Part shown: positions 25,481-34,562 of the stretch, piece by piece | How positions within the stretch are numbered: position 1 is the first letter of the stretch | How the letters are laid out: each line of letters begins with the position of its first letter | Assembly: GCA_022822005.1 (NCBI GenBank) | Contig: JAJECO010000086.1 | Location: 26,832-90,831, forward strand | Source of the DNA: Candidatus Poribacteria bacterium | GTDB lineage: Bacteria; Poribacteria; WGA-4E; PCPOR2b | DNA: 64,000 nucleotides | Reading direction: 5' to 3' | Notes under the pieces: model-generated | What the model saw: the letters and a program-made list of their open reading frames with translations, nothing else | What the model was told of the DNA's origin: nothing | Database searches by the model: none | Translations under genes and position numbers: made by a program

Positions 25481-26476
25481 ATGAGAACTGAACCGCTAAG
25501 ATCTATCCACGTCGGCACGGGTGGCAGAGGGGTATGGCCCATTGATGTTGTAACAGCCGATCCAAATTGGGAACCTGTTGCCCTTGTCGATGTCAATGAG
25601 GCGTTCCTCGAAAGCGCACGTGAGAAAACGGGACTAACGGAATCCGCTTGCTTCTCAAGCATTGAAGAAGCCGCCCAGGAGGTCGAAGCCGACGCGGCAT
25701 TAATCTGTACACCAACGGAAACGCACGCTCCATTCGCGCGAATAGGGTTTGATGCCGGTTTGCACGTGCTCGTCGAAAAGGGAATGACGACTGACTTGGC
25801 TTTAGCAAAGCAGCTGGTCAAGGAGGGTGAGGAGCTCAGAGTCAGATTCTGTGTGGCGCAGAATTATCGCTACCAGCCGCTGCAACAGACAATCAAGCGG
25901 ATCCTTGATGAGAGAACCTGTGGTGCACCAGCAATTGTTGACCTGATTCACCATCGTTACCGCCCGGAACCACGCACACTCAACTATCTCAACGCCATGA
26001 TCTGGGACATGAGTTGCCATCATTTCGATAATCTCAACTTCTGGTTCGGTCCGGTCAAGACAGTAACCGCGCGGACATTCAACACACCGTGGAGTCGATA
26101 TCCTTACGATTCAGGGGTTTATGCGATTTTCGAGTATGAAAACGGAATGGTGTGCAATTACGGCTTAACGCACTGCGCCCAAAATAGCTCATATCACCTG
26201 CGGATGCAAATGGAGCGTGGCTCCCTCAGGGCGTATGATGTAGAAGGAATCGAATTGCAACCGACAGGGGGCGGCGAGACTGAAACGATCGATCCACTGG
26301 CTTTACCGCGCAGTGAGCAGCTGGTCCTTGATGCGTTAAGGGATTACATCCGCGATGGAGTCGAACCAGGTATCTCAGGAAAAAATAACCTTCAGACGCT
26401 TGCGCTTTGTCAAGCAACATGTAATGCCGCTAACGCTGGCACGATTGTCAAGGTAGCGGATCTGCTTGAAGAATAG
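25481..26476 (+). CDS. Gfo/Idh/MocA family oxidoreductase (EKG variant)
   Basis: A 331-residue NAD(P)-dependent dehydrogenase. N-terminal Rossmann strand IHVGTGGRGVW and the usual catalytic-type loop read VLVEKGMTT, so proline of the EKP motif is glycine here while Lys is kept. Later segments are QNYRYQPLQ and WDMSCHHFDNLNFWFG, where the His pair occupies the position of the active-site histidine. ATG 25481 has GGGAG about 7 nt upstream; the in-frame ATG at 25451 would place it 30 nt upstream with no site. It stands between the symporter and the lipid kinase and lies behind a clear extended -10 promoter. Confidence 0.88.
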   Translation: MRTEPLRSIHVGTGGRGVWPIDVVTADPNWEPVALVDVNEAFLESAREKTGLTESACFSSIEEAAQEVEADAALICTPTETHAPFARIGFDAGLHVLVEKGMTTDLALAKQLVKEGEELRVRFCVAQNYRYQPLQQTIKRILDERTCGAPAIVDLIHHRYRPEPRTLNYLNAMIWDMSCHHFDNLNFWFGPVKTVTARTFNTPWSRYPYDSGVYAIFEYENGMVCNYGLTHCAQNSSYHLRMQMERGSLRAYDVEGIELQPTGGGETETIDPLALPRSEQLVLDALRDYIRDGVEPGISGKNNLQTLALCQATCNAANAGTIVKVADLLEE

Positions 26477-26534
26477 GGACAATAAACGTTGGCGATCAAT
26501 CTGTTGATTGTTACCAATTTTTGAAAGGATCGCG

Positions 26535-27437
26535 ATGTCGGCTAGAACCAAACATTCATACCGAGATTTTACCTTAATCACCAATCCAATTTCGGGAAAG
26601 GGCAAGGCAACTGTAGTTGCTGAACAAGCGTTCCAGCGTCTCACAGCTGAAGGCTACACGGGGCAAGCGGAGTTGACCACTCAGTCCGGTGACGCAAAAC
26701 GGATCGCGCGGGAAGCTATTGAAAATGGTTCTCTCTGGATTATCGCATGCGGAGGCGATGGTACAATCCACGAGGTTGTCAATGCAATTGCGGAGAAGCC
26801 GGATATAGTGCTTGGCGTTCTGCCGTGCGGGAAGGGAAACGATTTCGCAGAGGCGTTGAGGATTCCTACAAAGCCTGTGGAAGCGATTGAAGTGTTATTG
26901 GAGGGTGCTACACGGCAGGTTGATCTGGGCAAAATCGGAGATCACTATTTTGATACGATTGTAACGTGTGGATATGATGCTGAGGTGAGTCGGCGTGTTA
27001 CAGAGGAGGGCACGCCCTTTTCTGGGACAGCTGCTTATGTCTGGACGGCAATCACGACACTTTTTAGTTATCGATCTCCTGCGGTTCGCCTTGAAGGGGA
27101 CTTCGGTTCTTACGAGGGTGAAATCCTTCTAACTGCGACGGGGATCACCTCCAGTTATGGTGGTGGGATGAAAATCGTACCGGGGGCAATTATAGATGAT
27201 GGGCTATTCGACGTGTGTATTATCGAACCCGTTCCCCATCGTACCGTTTTGCGCTTGCTTTTGACCCTCTTCTGGGGCGGACATGCTGGACATCGCGCTG
27301 TCCAGATGCACCGCACAAAAACACTGACCATTGAAACGGATCCGCCGATACTTCTGTATGCGGACGGAGAACGGGTTTGCTACACCCCTGCGACGGTTGA
27401 AATAGTTAAACGTGGCCTGACCGTCATCGCACCTTAA
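26535..27437 (+). CDS. Diacylglycerol/lipid kinase family protein (YegS/LCB5-like)
   Basis: A 300-residue cytosolic or membrane-associated lipid kinase with the DAGK catalytic N-terminus: TLITNPISGKGKA (nucleotide-binding NPxSG), IIACGGDGTIHEVVNAI (the GGDGT catalytic motif), LPCGKGNDFAE and a C-terminal beta-sandwich. It would phosphorylate diacylglycerol or a related lipid. AAAGGA lies about 8 nt upstream of ATG 26535; an in-frame ATG at 26508 has no ribosome site. Length matches the family. The downstream 27.44-27.63 kb gap contains a palindromic repeat. Confidence 0.92.
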   Translation: MSARTKHSYRDFTLITNPISGKGKATVVAEQAFQRLTAEGYTGQAELTTQSGDAKRIAREAIENGSLWIIACGGDGTIHEVVNAIAEKPDIVLGVLPCGKGNDFAEALRIPTKPVEAIEVLLEGATRQVDLGKIGDHYFDTIVTCGYDAEVSRRVTEEGTPFSGTAAYVWTAITTLFSYRSPAVRLEGDFGSYEGEILLTATGITSSYGGGMKIVPGAIIDDGLFDVCIIEPVPHRTVLRLLLTLFWGGHAGHRAVQMHRTKTLTIETDPPILLYADGERVCYTPATVEIVKRGLTVIAP

Positions 27438-27510
27438 TAAGTAGTAGGCATGCGCCGTATGCCGTGAGTTGTATCCTTCGTGGCCAAGGGTTTTCAAGCG
27501 TACGAGATAC

Positions 27511-27548
27511 CGTAGGTTGGGTTGAACGGGGACCGTGAAACCCAACGC
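27511..27548. repeat. Palindromic GTAGGTTGGGTTGAAC repeat
   Basis: An inverted repeat whose arms GTTGGGTT and AACCCAAC enclose a short GC-rich loop. A related copy lies at 38052-38155, where the arms (GGTTGGGTTGAAC and GTGAAACCCAGC) are about 80 nt apart. This is a dispersed intergenic palindrome of a kind common in many bacterial genomes, possibly REP-like. Confidence 0.6.
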
Positions 27549-27628
27549 TTGCGTTTCAGGTTTCGCTCAGGTTTCGCTAACGTATGAGGTTCGTCAGTTT
27601 AATGAACTGATGAACCAATGAACCCAAG

Positions 27629-28735
27629 TTACCACAACCGTTGTGCCGCAAGCTGTTCTTCATCTATTTCCACGCCCAATCCAGGTCCTTCTGGAACAAT
27701 GATATGTCCTTCTTCATAGCGTACCTTGTCCCTAACAATTTGTTCGTAATAGACCAATGGCCCTGAAGGATATGAAGGGAAATCGAGGTTGGGCATTGCC
27801 GCCGCTACATGCGCCCGCGCTGCGGTACCGATGGAGAGTTCTACAGTGCTGCCTAACAACGTTTTGATGCCGAACAGTTCAGCCAACCCAAATACCTTTT
27901 GACAGGCGGTCATGCCCGAATAACCCACACCGAGGTTGAAAATATCTACCGCTCCGTGCTGTGCTAACCGGACAGCGACATGGTCTTCCGACGCATGCTC
28001 ACTGATCGGCACGTCTACCGCTTGTTTCACAGCGATGAAGTCCTCGATAGGGGCATTCTGGCGCCCTTTAACAGGGGATTCAACAAGATTTGGCTTAAAT
28101 GCTGCAAAACGACCAATAATATCAATCGCAGTTTCCACATCAAACCGTCCACTTGCGTCTAAGGCATTAATCTCGACCCCATCTCCCCAACGCTGCCGCA
28201 GTTCAGAGAGAAAACGTTCATCCAGCGCCAAATCGGCACCGAAATAGTAGCGAATTGTCGGATGGCCCTGGTCTTGCAATTTTTCAATGCGCTGTAGGTT
28301 CGCTTCTACGTCCTCCTCAATCTGGCACGGTGCGAGTGGATAGGCAAAGGGAATTCGTTCGCGGTATTTGCCTCCGAACAGTTGGTAAATTGGCACATCT
28401 AACGCCTTACCGATAGCGTCGTGTAATGCGATGTCTATTCCAGGGAGGACCTGATGCTCCCACTCCTGTTGTCCCAGATCCACCTGGAGTGCCGTCAGGT
28501 CAAGCGGGTTGCGTCCGAGGAGCAAAGGCTCCAACCGAGCTGCCAACTCATTAACAGCCTCCGGGGTAGGGACGAAATTAACATCTGACATCTCACCCAA
28601 TCCTGTGATATCAGCATCGGTGTGCAGCCGAACGATGATGTGGTGAGAGATTGCCTTCTCCGAATCGGAAGGACAGGTTCGCCCCATCTCACGGGTTGAA
28701 TAAATCGGAATCAATTCAACATTTGTAATCTTCAT
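27629..28735 (-). CDS. Divergent enolase-superfamily protein (active-site residues altered)
   Basis: A 368-residue member of the mandelate racemase/muconate lactonizing group. The cap and barrel fold are clear (VRLHTDADITGLGEMS, LPGIDIALHDAIGKAL, GLGVEIDEEQL), but canonical active-site segments are changed: TIRYYFG replaces K-x-K, VESPVKG replaces EEP, and SEHASED and LLGSTVEL replace the usual base and metal segments. An Asp (NALDASGRF) is retained. This suggests altered metal binding or catalysis, or loss of activity. GGAG lies 5 nt before ATG (28735). Transcribed toward the lipid kinase, i.e. convergent with it, and divergent from the PQQ-like protein. Confidence 0.82.
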   Translation of the reverse strand: MKITNVELIPIYSTREMGRTCPSDSEKAISHHIIVRLHTDADITGLGEMSDVNFVPTPEAVNELAARLEPLLLGRNPLDLTALQVDLGQQEWEHQVLPGIDIALHDAIGKALDVPIYQLFGGKYRERIPFAYPLAPCQIEEDVEANLQRIEKLQDQGHPTIRYYFGADLALDERFLSELRQRWGDGVEINALDASGRFDVETAIDIIGRFAAFKPNLVESPVKGRQNAPIEDFIAVKQAVDVPISEHASEDHVAVRLAQHGAVDIFNLGVGYSGMTACQKVFGLAELFGIKTLLGSTVELSIGTAARAHVAAAMPNLDFPSYPSGPLVYYEQIVRDKVRYEEGHIIVPEGPGLGVEIDEEQLAAQRLW

Positions 28736-28866
28736 CTTTTCTCCTATCCACGTAATGCGTAATAATGAAAGTTGCTATGGTGTATTGATATTTGGTACGA
28801 CGTACATTTTCCACATTCGTAGGTCGGATAGTGCCTGACCATTTCACCCGATTCAATAGCGGTAGG

Positions 28867-28894
28867 TAGCCTGTAGGTCGAGATTCATATCTCG
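28867..28894. repeat. Dispersed palindromic repeat, copy 1
   Basis: A 28-base unit (TAGCCTGTAGGTCGAGATTC then ATATCTCG) with TCGAGAT/ATCTCG-type symmetry. A second copy at 38174-38201 differs at one base only. Both are in intergenic regions about 9 kb apart and each is near the GTAGG-type palindromes. Looks like a REP-like mobile or regulatory repeat. Confidence 0.65.
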
Positions 28895-28968
28895 CCCCCC
28901 AAATGTCAACAGAATTATCTTTTGACCTTATGTCCACTCTAATATTCAAATCAGAGAGGAAGTTATTG

Positions 28969-30363
28969 ATGGACACGAAATTAATCAGTTTCATTTATTT
29001 AGCGTTTGTTTTGATGTTAGTCTCAACCAATTTTCATGATGTCCAAGGATTGGAAACAGAAAGTCAACCGCCAGACCTCCGTACCCGCAAATCCGGCAGC
29101 GATTGGAACCGTTTTTTAGGACCAACAGGGGACAGTAAATCCCCCGAAACCTCCCTCCTCACCTCTTGGTCCCCAGCAGGTCCACCTGTCGTCTGGGAAA
29201 AAGAGATCGGAACCAGCTACGGGGCACCAACCGTTTCCCAAGGACGACTGTTCATGTTCGATCGTCATGGCGAATTTGCTCGCTTAACCTGTATGAAAAG
29301 TGAGACCGGCGATGAACTGTGGCGATTTGAGTACCCAACAGACTACGAAGATCTGTACGGCTATAACAACGGACCACGAACCTGTCCGGTCGTTGATGGA
29401 AACCGCGTCTATATTTTTGGTCCCGAAGGCATGTTACACTGCCTGGCTGTTTCAGACGGTAAATCGTTGTGGAGCATCGACACCACCGCGAAATTCCACG
29501 TTATCCAGAACTTTTTCGGTGTCGGATCCGCTCCAGTGGTCGAGGGTGAGATGCTTATTGTCCAGATTGGCGGCTCACCGCCGGGTCGCGTCAAGAATTT
29601 ACTTTCCGCCCGTAGTCCGGTTCAAGGAAACGGCAGCGGTATTGTTGCTTTCAACAAATGGACCGGTGAAGTTGTCTACCAAATTACCGATGAACTGGCG
29701 AGCTATGCAACTCCAGCGCTTGCGACGATCAACGGGCGACGATGGTGTTTCACTTTTACTCGTGGCGGTTTGGTCGCCTTTGAGCCACGTTCCGGCACCG
29801 TGGATTTTCACTATCCATGGCGTGCCAAAAAGTTTGAGTCCGTCAACGCTTCGAATCCGGTCGTTGTTGACGATCTGGTCTTTATTAGCGAGACATACGG
29901 TCTGGGAAGCTCTCTTCTGAAAGTCCGTCCGGGTGGATACAAGGTGGTGTGGAAGGATTCCGAGTGCCGTCGTAACAAAGCCATGCAGTTGCATTGGAGT
30001 ACAGCCATCCATCACGAAGGCTATCTCTACGGTTACAGCGGACGGCATTCCAGAGGCTGTGAGCTGCGCTGTGTCGAGTTGCGGACAGGAAAGGTAATCT
30101 GGTCGCATCGTGTCCATGAGCGCGGATCACTGCTCTATGCAGACGGCCACTTCGTGAGTTTGGGCGAATTCGGCACGTTCACCCTGATTCGCCCCAATCC
30201 AAAAGAATTGGAGATAGTCTCACAGGTTTTGTTGATCGGCGAAATCGGTGAAGAACGCATCAACTATCCTGCGTGGGCAACACCAATTCTCTCAAATGGC
30301 TTTCTGTATCTCCGGGGAAAAGACCGGCTGGTCTGCTTGGATCTAATCCCTAAAGACGAATAG
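28969..30363 (+). CDS. PQQ-like beta-propeller secreted protein
   Basis: A 464-residue protein. A signal peptide (hydrophobic FIYLAFVLMLVS, cleavage near VQG) is followed by the NRFLGPTGDSKSPE opening and PQQ-like propeller repeats with W-motifs (LWRFEY, GEVVYQI, IWSHRVHE), a layout common in extracytoplasmic PQQ-binding-like proteins of unknown function in Planctomycetes and similar groups. AGAGAGGA lies about 9 nt before ATG 28969; the upstream in-frame ATG at 28903 adds a non-hydrophobic stretch and is rejected. No dehydrogenase catalytic residues are seen, so it is likely a binding or assembly protein. Divergently transcribed from the preceding enolase-like gene. Confidence 0.85.
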   Translation: MDTKLISFIYLAFVLMLVSTNFHDVQGLETESQPPDLRTRKSGSDWNRFLGPTGDSKSPETSLLTSWSPAGPPVVWEKEIGTSYGAPTVSQGRLFMFDRHGEFARLTCMKSETGDELWRFEYPTDYEDLYGYNNGPRTCPVVDGNRVYIFGPEGMLHCLAVSDGKSLWSIDTTAKFHVIQNFFGVGSAPVVEGEMLIVQIGGSPPGRVKNLLSARSPVQGNGSGIVAFNKWTGEVVYQITDELASYATPALATINGRRWCFTFTRGGLVAFEPRSGTVDFHYPWRAKKFESVNASNPVVVDDLVFISETYGLGSSLLKVRPGGYKVVWKDSECRRNKAMQLHWSTAIHHEGYLYGYSGRHSRGCELRCVELRTGKVIWSHRVHERGSLLYADGHFVSLGEFGTFTLIRPNPKELEIVSQVLLIGEIGEERINYPAWATPILSNGFLYLRGKDRLVCLDLIPKDE

Positions 30364-30383
30364 GTAACTGGGGAACGATTTTA

Positions 30384-31958
30384 TCAATCAATCCGTTCAC
30401 CCGCCTTCCCATTCACCAGTAACCGAATAGAACGTCCAAATGTATGGACGAACAACTCGCCCTTCTCCTGAAGATGCCATCTTTCCAATAAGCAGTCGTC
30501 GAACGAGCGGATATTGATCTCAATTGCGTCATCATAAATCTTCACTTTCAGATCTTCCACAATGGATTTGTGCTGATGATCAAGGGCATCCGCAATGCGC
30601 AAAATAGCAGCAAGCCGGCTCACCTGCTCCTTTTCAGTGTACGAAAGTCTCTGAAAATGCGAATGGGAAGGTTTTTGCGGATCGGGGAATGCTTTCCGAT
30701 GATAACGCGCGATATTGGCAACCAGCTCGAGCTGTTTTTCATTGAGCCCAACAATCTCCGAATTCCGTATCAGGTAATAAGAGTGTTTATGATGCGACAA
30801 CGGGTTAACATACCCGCCAATCTCATGAAGCACTGTCGCCACACTCAGTAGCATCCGCGATTCTGAGGACAAGTGATGGATCGGTTGCAGCTGATCAAAC
30901 AACAGTTCCGCTAAATAACGTACCTGTTTGGCGTGTCCCAAGTGGAAGCGATATTTGCTGCCGAGTGCCATCGCTGCTTTGATAATTTCTGCTTCTTCCG
31001 AAGTTTCGTCCCATGAGTTTCGATGGCGATCCGCCATCTCAGCAAGCAATCCGTCCTTGAGGCCAACATTTGCAGCGTAAAGTCCCCTCGCCCCAATCAC
31101 ATTGCTTACCACTTCTGTGAGCACGAGACCGGCAGGTAGAATAACATCCGCCCGATCCGGCGCCATACCGTAGCGTTCCATACGTTCCTGTACGCTTAGT
31201 CTCGAAATATCTCTGACAAAACGTTGAAAATCCCGCAATGGAACAAAACGCACGTCTCTGGAGAACTCATTGTTCTCTGGATCTAAGACTCCAAGCTGCT
31301 GACCGAATTCTTCAACATTTCCGCCGGTGCCAAGCACTATGTCAATGTCGTATCTGTTGATCGCATCCAGTGTAGTTTCGAGTAGTTGTTCCATATACGC
31401 CCTGAGTAATAGGATCTGTAGATCGGAGATCGTATCTGTCCGCAGGAAGGTCTCCTGTAGCCGCACGGTTCCCAGCCGAAGACTGTTGGAGTAGACAATT
31501 GATCCGTGATCAATGACATCGAACTCAACACTTCCACCACCGATATCGATAACGAGGGCAACCCGATTCCGAATATCGACCTTACGGGTCACCGCGAGTT
31601 GAACGAGGCGCGCCTCCTCGCCGCCGGAGATGCGTTCCAACTGTACACCTGAACTGTTGTAGATACGGTTCACGAGGTTGTCACCGTTGACGGCTTCGCG
31701 CGTTGCGCTGGTGGCAATTGCACGTGTGGTGTGGACCTTCATCTTATCAATAACTTCACGAAACTCACCAAACGCCTCAATTGCTTTTTCAATCGCTCCA
31801 TCGTTTAGAAATCCCGTCAAGAAAACCTCATGTCCTAAGCGGACCGGTGCCCGATGTTGATAGACCTCTTCAACGGTCCCATCAGCCTTCACTTCAACAA
31901 TTTTTAGCCGTATCGCATTCGATCCCACATCTATTGCGGCAAGCGTAGCACTTTCCAT
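30384..31958 (-). CDS. Ppx/GppA family exopolyphosphatase
   Basis: A 524-residue ASKHA-fold phosphatase. The N-terminal domain has AIDVGSNAIRLKIVEV (phosphate-1), the ATSATREAVN segment, and DIGGGSVEF (phosphate-2). A C-terminal HD-like domain begins near LLSVATVLHEIGGYVNPLSHHKHSYYLIRNSEI. It hydrolyses polyphosphate and/or pppGpp, linking phosphate storage and the stringent response. GAGGAGAAG precedes ATG (31958). The gene is convergent with the PQQ-like gene (20 nt apart) and divergent from the metalloprotease. Confidence 0.93.
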   Translation of the reverse strand: MESATLAAIDVGSNAIRLKIVEVKADGTVEEVYQHRAPVRLGHEVFLTGFLNDGAIEKAIEAFGEFREVIDKMKVHTTRAIATSATREAVNGDNLVNRIYNSSGVQLERISGGEEARLVQLAVTRKVDIRNRVALVIDIGGGSVEFDVIDHGSIVYSNSLRLGTVRLQETFLRTDTISDLQILLLRAYMEQLLETTLDAINRYDIDIVLGTGGNVEEFGQQLGVLDPENNEFSRDVRFVPLRDFQRFVRDISRLSVQERMERYGMAPDRADVILPAGLVLTEVVSNVIGARGLYAANVGLKDGLLAEMADRHRNSWDETSEEAEIIKAAMALGSKYRFHLGHAKQVRYLAELLFDQLQPIHHLSSESRMLLSVATVLHEIGGYVNPLSHHKHSYYLIRNSEIVGLNEKQLELVANIARYHRKAFPDPQKPSHSHFQRLSYTEKEQVSRLAAILRIADALDHQHKSIVEDLKVKIYDDAIEINIRSFDDCLLERWHLQEKGELFVHTFGRSIRLLVNGKAGERID

Positions 31959-32024
31959 ATCTTCTCCTCATATCTAATATAGGAAAATATTAGATTATTC
32001 CATGGTCGATTGTCAAGTTGAGAA

Positions 32025-32053
32025 TTGCTTGGGTTTATCCCTTAAGCTATGCT
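32025..32053 (+). promoter_or_regulatory. Possible sigma-70 promoter of the metalloprotease gene
   Basis: TTGCTT (32025-32030), 17 bases, TATGCT (32048-32053). Both hexamers are below consensus and the start codon lies about 126 nt downstream, so this is a modest prediction. Confidence 0.35.
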
Positions 32054-32178
32054 AAAATAACCCGAATTGGTGGTAATAGGCATATTGCCTCGAATTCCGA
32101 ATACGAGGTATAGAGAGTGATACATAAAGGAAAGATTTTACGCATCACGCGTTACGTATTATTTTTTTGGAAACAAGT

Positions 32179-34503
32179 ATGACCTTCAAATCCCTTACTT
32201 ACTGGTGTTGGTTCGTTACACTGACGCTCCTCGCGTTAATTCTTGCAAATATCCCCCTGCTTAATCTCCTTGCATTCGAATTTTGTGCCCTCCTCGCTTT
32301 CGCGATCTCATTTGCGGGGGCGCATACCGCTGCGACGGGTGTCGCCAATCTGAGACAGCGCACACAGTCATTAAGGGGCACCGCCGCTCAGATGGTTATG
32401 TCAACTTTTTGGCGAGCGTTTGGGATCAACCTCACACTGCTGATCCTGCCGTTAATCATCATCGTGCTTAACGCCTTCCGCGTAAAGAATTGTGACTTCT
32501 TGGAAGGGTTCGTTTTCTTTCTCCTCCTGCCCGTCATCAGTTGCGCCTATGCCACCGCCTTGGGTATATTTTATGGGTTATGGTTGAAGAGACGCTGGGC
32601 GGCGTATCTCGCTTATCTCGGTTATATCTTTGCCACGCTCCTTGCCCTCGCGTACAACCTCATCTTCCACCCACCTGTCTTCGGTTACCATTCAACCTTC
32701 GGTTACTTTCCGGGACCCATCTATGACGAGCGTATCGTCATATCCGGTACCCTGCTAATAGCACGTGCCACGACGCTGCTGTTGGCGTGGATTTTTCTGT
32801 CGCTCGCGATCAACACGTTGGAGGTTGGTAGGCATACCCGACTCGAGCCAAGACTTAATTGGAAAAACCTATACCACTTCAAGCCACGGTTTGCTGACCT
32901 GAACCATCGAATTCGCCTCATTGCCCTGATAGTTCTGTTTGGACTGATTTTCCTATTTCGTGGAGAGTTGGGCTTGCGTCCAACACGGGGATATATCGAA
33001 AGCGAGTTAGGGGGACTCAAGGAGACTGCGCACTTCAAAATCTATTATGAGCAGGGATCAAAGGTTGAGGAAGATATAGAATGGATCGCCCAAGATCACG
33101 AGTTTCGTTATGATCAGTTAATCCACTACTTCCAGATACGACCTACCAAAAAGGTTCAATCCTACATCTACACCTCCCCCGCACAGAAAAAGCGACTCGT
33201 AGGTGCGCGAGGCACATCAGTTGAGGATCCGCTCGGTTACGGCTTTCACATCAACTACGAGGACTTTCCCCATCCCGTCATGAAGCACGAGTTGGCACAC
33301 GCTTTAACGGCAGATTGGCATCCATTTCTGAAAGTCAGTCTCAAAATCGGATTGCATGAAGGAATTGCTGTTGCCGCGGATTGGAGTGAAGGAAAATTGA
33401 CAGCGCATCAGTGGAGTCGGGCGATGCAACAATTGGATATTGCCCCGAAGATGAGTCAGATTATGGGGCTCGGTTTCTGGGGACAAGCCTCCTCGCAGAG
33501 TTATACACTGGCGGGCTCTTTCGTACGCTTTCTCGTCGAAACATATGGGATAGAAAAAGCTAAGCGTGTCTTCCCAATAGGGAATTTTCAGGAGGTCTAC
33601 AGTAAATCTCTCGCGGCCCTTGAGGGGGAATGGAATGAGTTTCTGCAAACGGTTCCGTTGATAGAGGCGGACTTGGAAATCGCAGCACACCGTTTCGATC
33701 GCCCAAGCGTATTCCAGAAGCCGTGCGCTCACGAAATCGCTCAACTCTCTTCCGAAGCTTGGCGAGCATATCAGCGAACGGATATGACCACAGCAGTTCG
33801 TCTATTTGAACAGGTTTACCAATTTGATCCGGATAATCTGCGCCATCTGCGTGGGCTCATGTACGCACACTATTATACTGGAGATTACCCCTCAACCTTG
33901 GAGTGGGTATCAAGGATTATCGAACACCCCCAAGCAAGCATGAATCGGGTTGCGGAAGCGAAAAATGTTGAGGGGAACGTCTATTGGCAGCGCGGGGAGC
34001 GTGAAAACGCCCGTTCACGGTATCAGGAGGTTTTCGCGCTTCACACCTCTGATGCGCTTGATCGGGAGGCACAAGCCAAGCTTACAACACTTGCTCTGGG
34101 CTCACCTGATGTCGAGGATAAAATCAGGCAAGTCCTCATCGGTCAGTCATCGAACCGACTGAAGATGACACTGCTGCACGAAGTGATTGATGCGCTGCCA
34201 GAGTGGGGGTTAGGGTACTATCTAATAGGCAGACAGCTCTATTTTGATCAGGAGTATGCTGCCTCAAACCGGTATCTGTCAAAAGCTGCTTCTCTGGAAT
34301 TCCCACCCCATAGCCTCGTCGTCGAAAATATACGGCTCATCGGTGTGAATTCGTATCGGCTCGGAGAATATGAGGAAGCCCTTGAGCAATTTCACCGAAT
34401 TGCTGCCAATAACACACTGCCCCTTGGTACGATTCACAGGGCAAGGGATTGGATTGAACGGTGCGAATGGGCGATGGAACAACCGACCCAAGCAGCAGAT
34501 TAG
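32179..34503 (+). CDS. Membrane-anchored peptidase MA-like metalloprotease with TPR domain
   Basis: A 774-residue protein. Residues 1-270 form about six or seven transmembrane helices. A zinc-metalloprotease (gluzincin, peptidase MA) domain follows with H370-E-L-A-H374 and a third ligand Glu394 in GLHEGIAVAADW, i.e. HExxH-19-E. The C-terminal 250 residues are TPR-type helical repeats. The protease is therefore membrane tethered; target unknown. ATG 32179 is preferred with GGAAA upstream; the in-frame TTG at 32167 is the alternative. It is a single gene in its own transcription unit between Ppx/GppA and the PhyH operon. Confidence 0.87.
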   Translation: MTFKSLTYWCWFVTLTLLALILANIPLLNLLAFEFCALLAFAISFAGAHTAATGVANLRQRTQSLRGTAAQMVMSTFWRAFGINLTLLILPLIIIVLNAFRVKNCDFLEGFVFFLLLPVISCAYATALGIFYGLWLKRRWAAYLAYLGYIFATLLALAYNLIFHPPVFGYHSTFGYFPGPIYDERIVISGTLLIARATTLLLAWIFLSLAINTLEVGRHTRLEPRLNWKNLYHFKPRFADLNHRIRLIALIVLFGLIFLFRGELGLRPTRGYIESELGGLKETAHFKIYYEQGSKVEEDIEWIAQDHEFRYDQLIHYFQIRPTKKVQSYIYTSPAQKKRLVGARGTSVEDPLGYGFHINYEDFPHPVMKHELAHALTADWHPFLKVSLKIGLHEGIAVAADWSEGKLTAHQWSRAMQQLDIAPKMSQIMGLGFWGQASSQSYTLAGSFVRFLVETYGIEKAKRVFPIGNFQEVYSKSLAALEGEWNEFLQTVPLIEADLEIAAHRFDRPSVFQKPCAHEIAQLSSEAWRAYQRTDMTTAVRLFEQVYQFDPDNLRHLRGLMYAHYYTGDYPSTLEWVSRIIEHPQASMNRVAEAKNVEGNVYWQRGERENARSRYQEVFALHTSDALDREAQAKLTTLALGSPDVEDKIRQVLIGQSSNRLKMTLLHEVIDALPEWGLGYYLIGRQLYFDQEYAASNRYLSKAASLEFPPHSLVVENIRLIGVNSYRLGEYEEALEQFHRIAANNTLPLGTIHRARDWIERCEWAMEQPTQAAD

Positions 34504-34562
34504 CTTAATTCACCATAAATGAACATATGACTTTCACGTTTCACGCCTTATGGAATTTATGT

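Noticed and set aside
32167..32178. TTG start of the metalloprotease gene
   Set aside because: The ATG at 32179 is preferred, with GGAAA just upstream.
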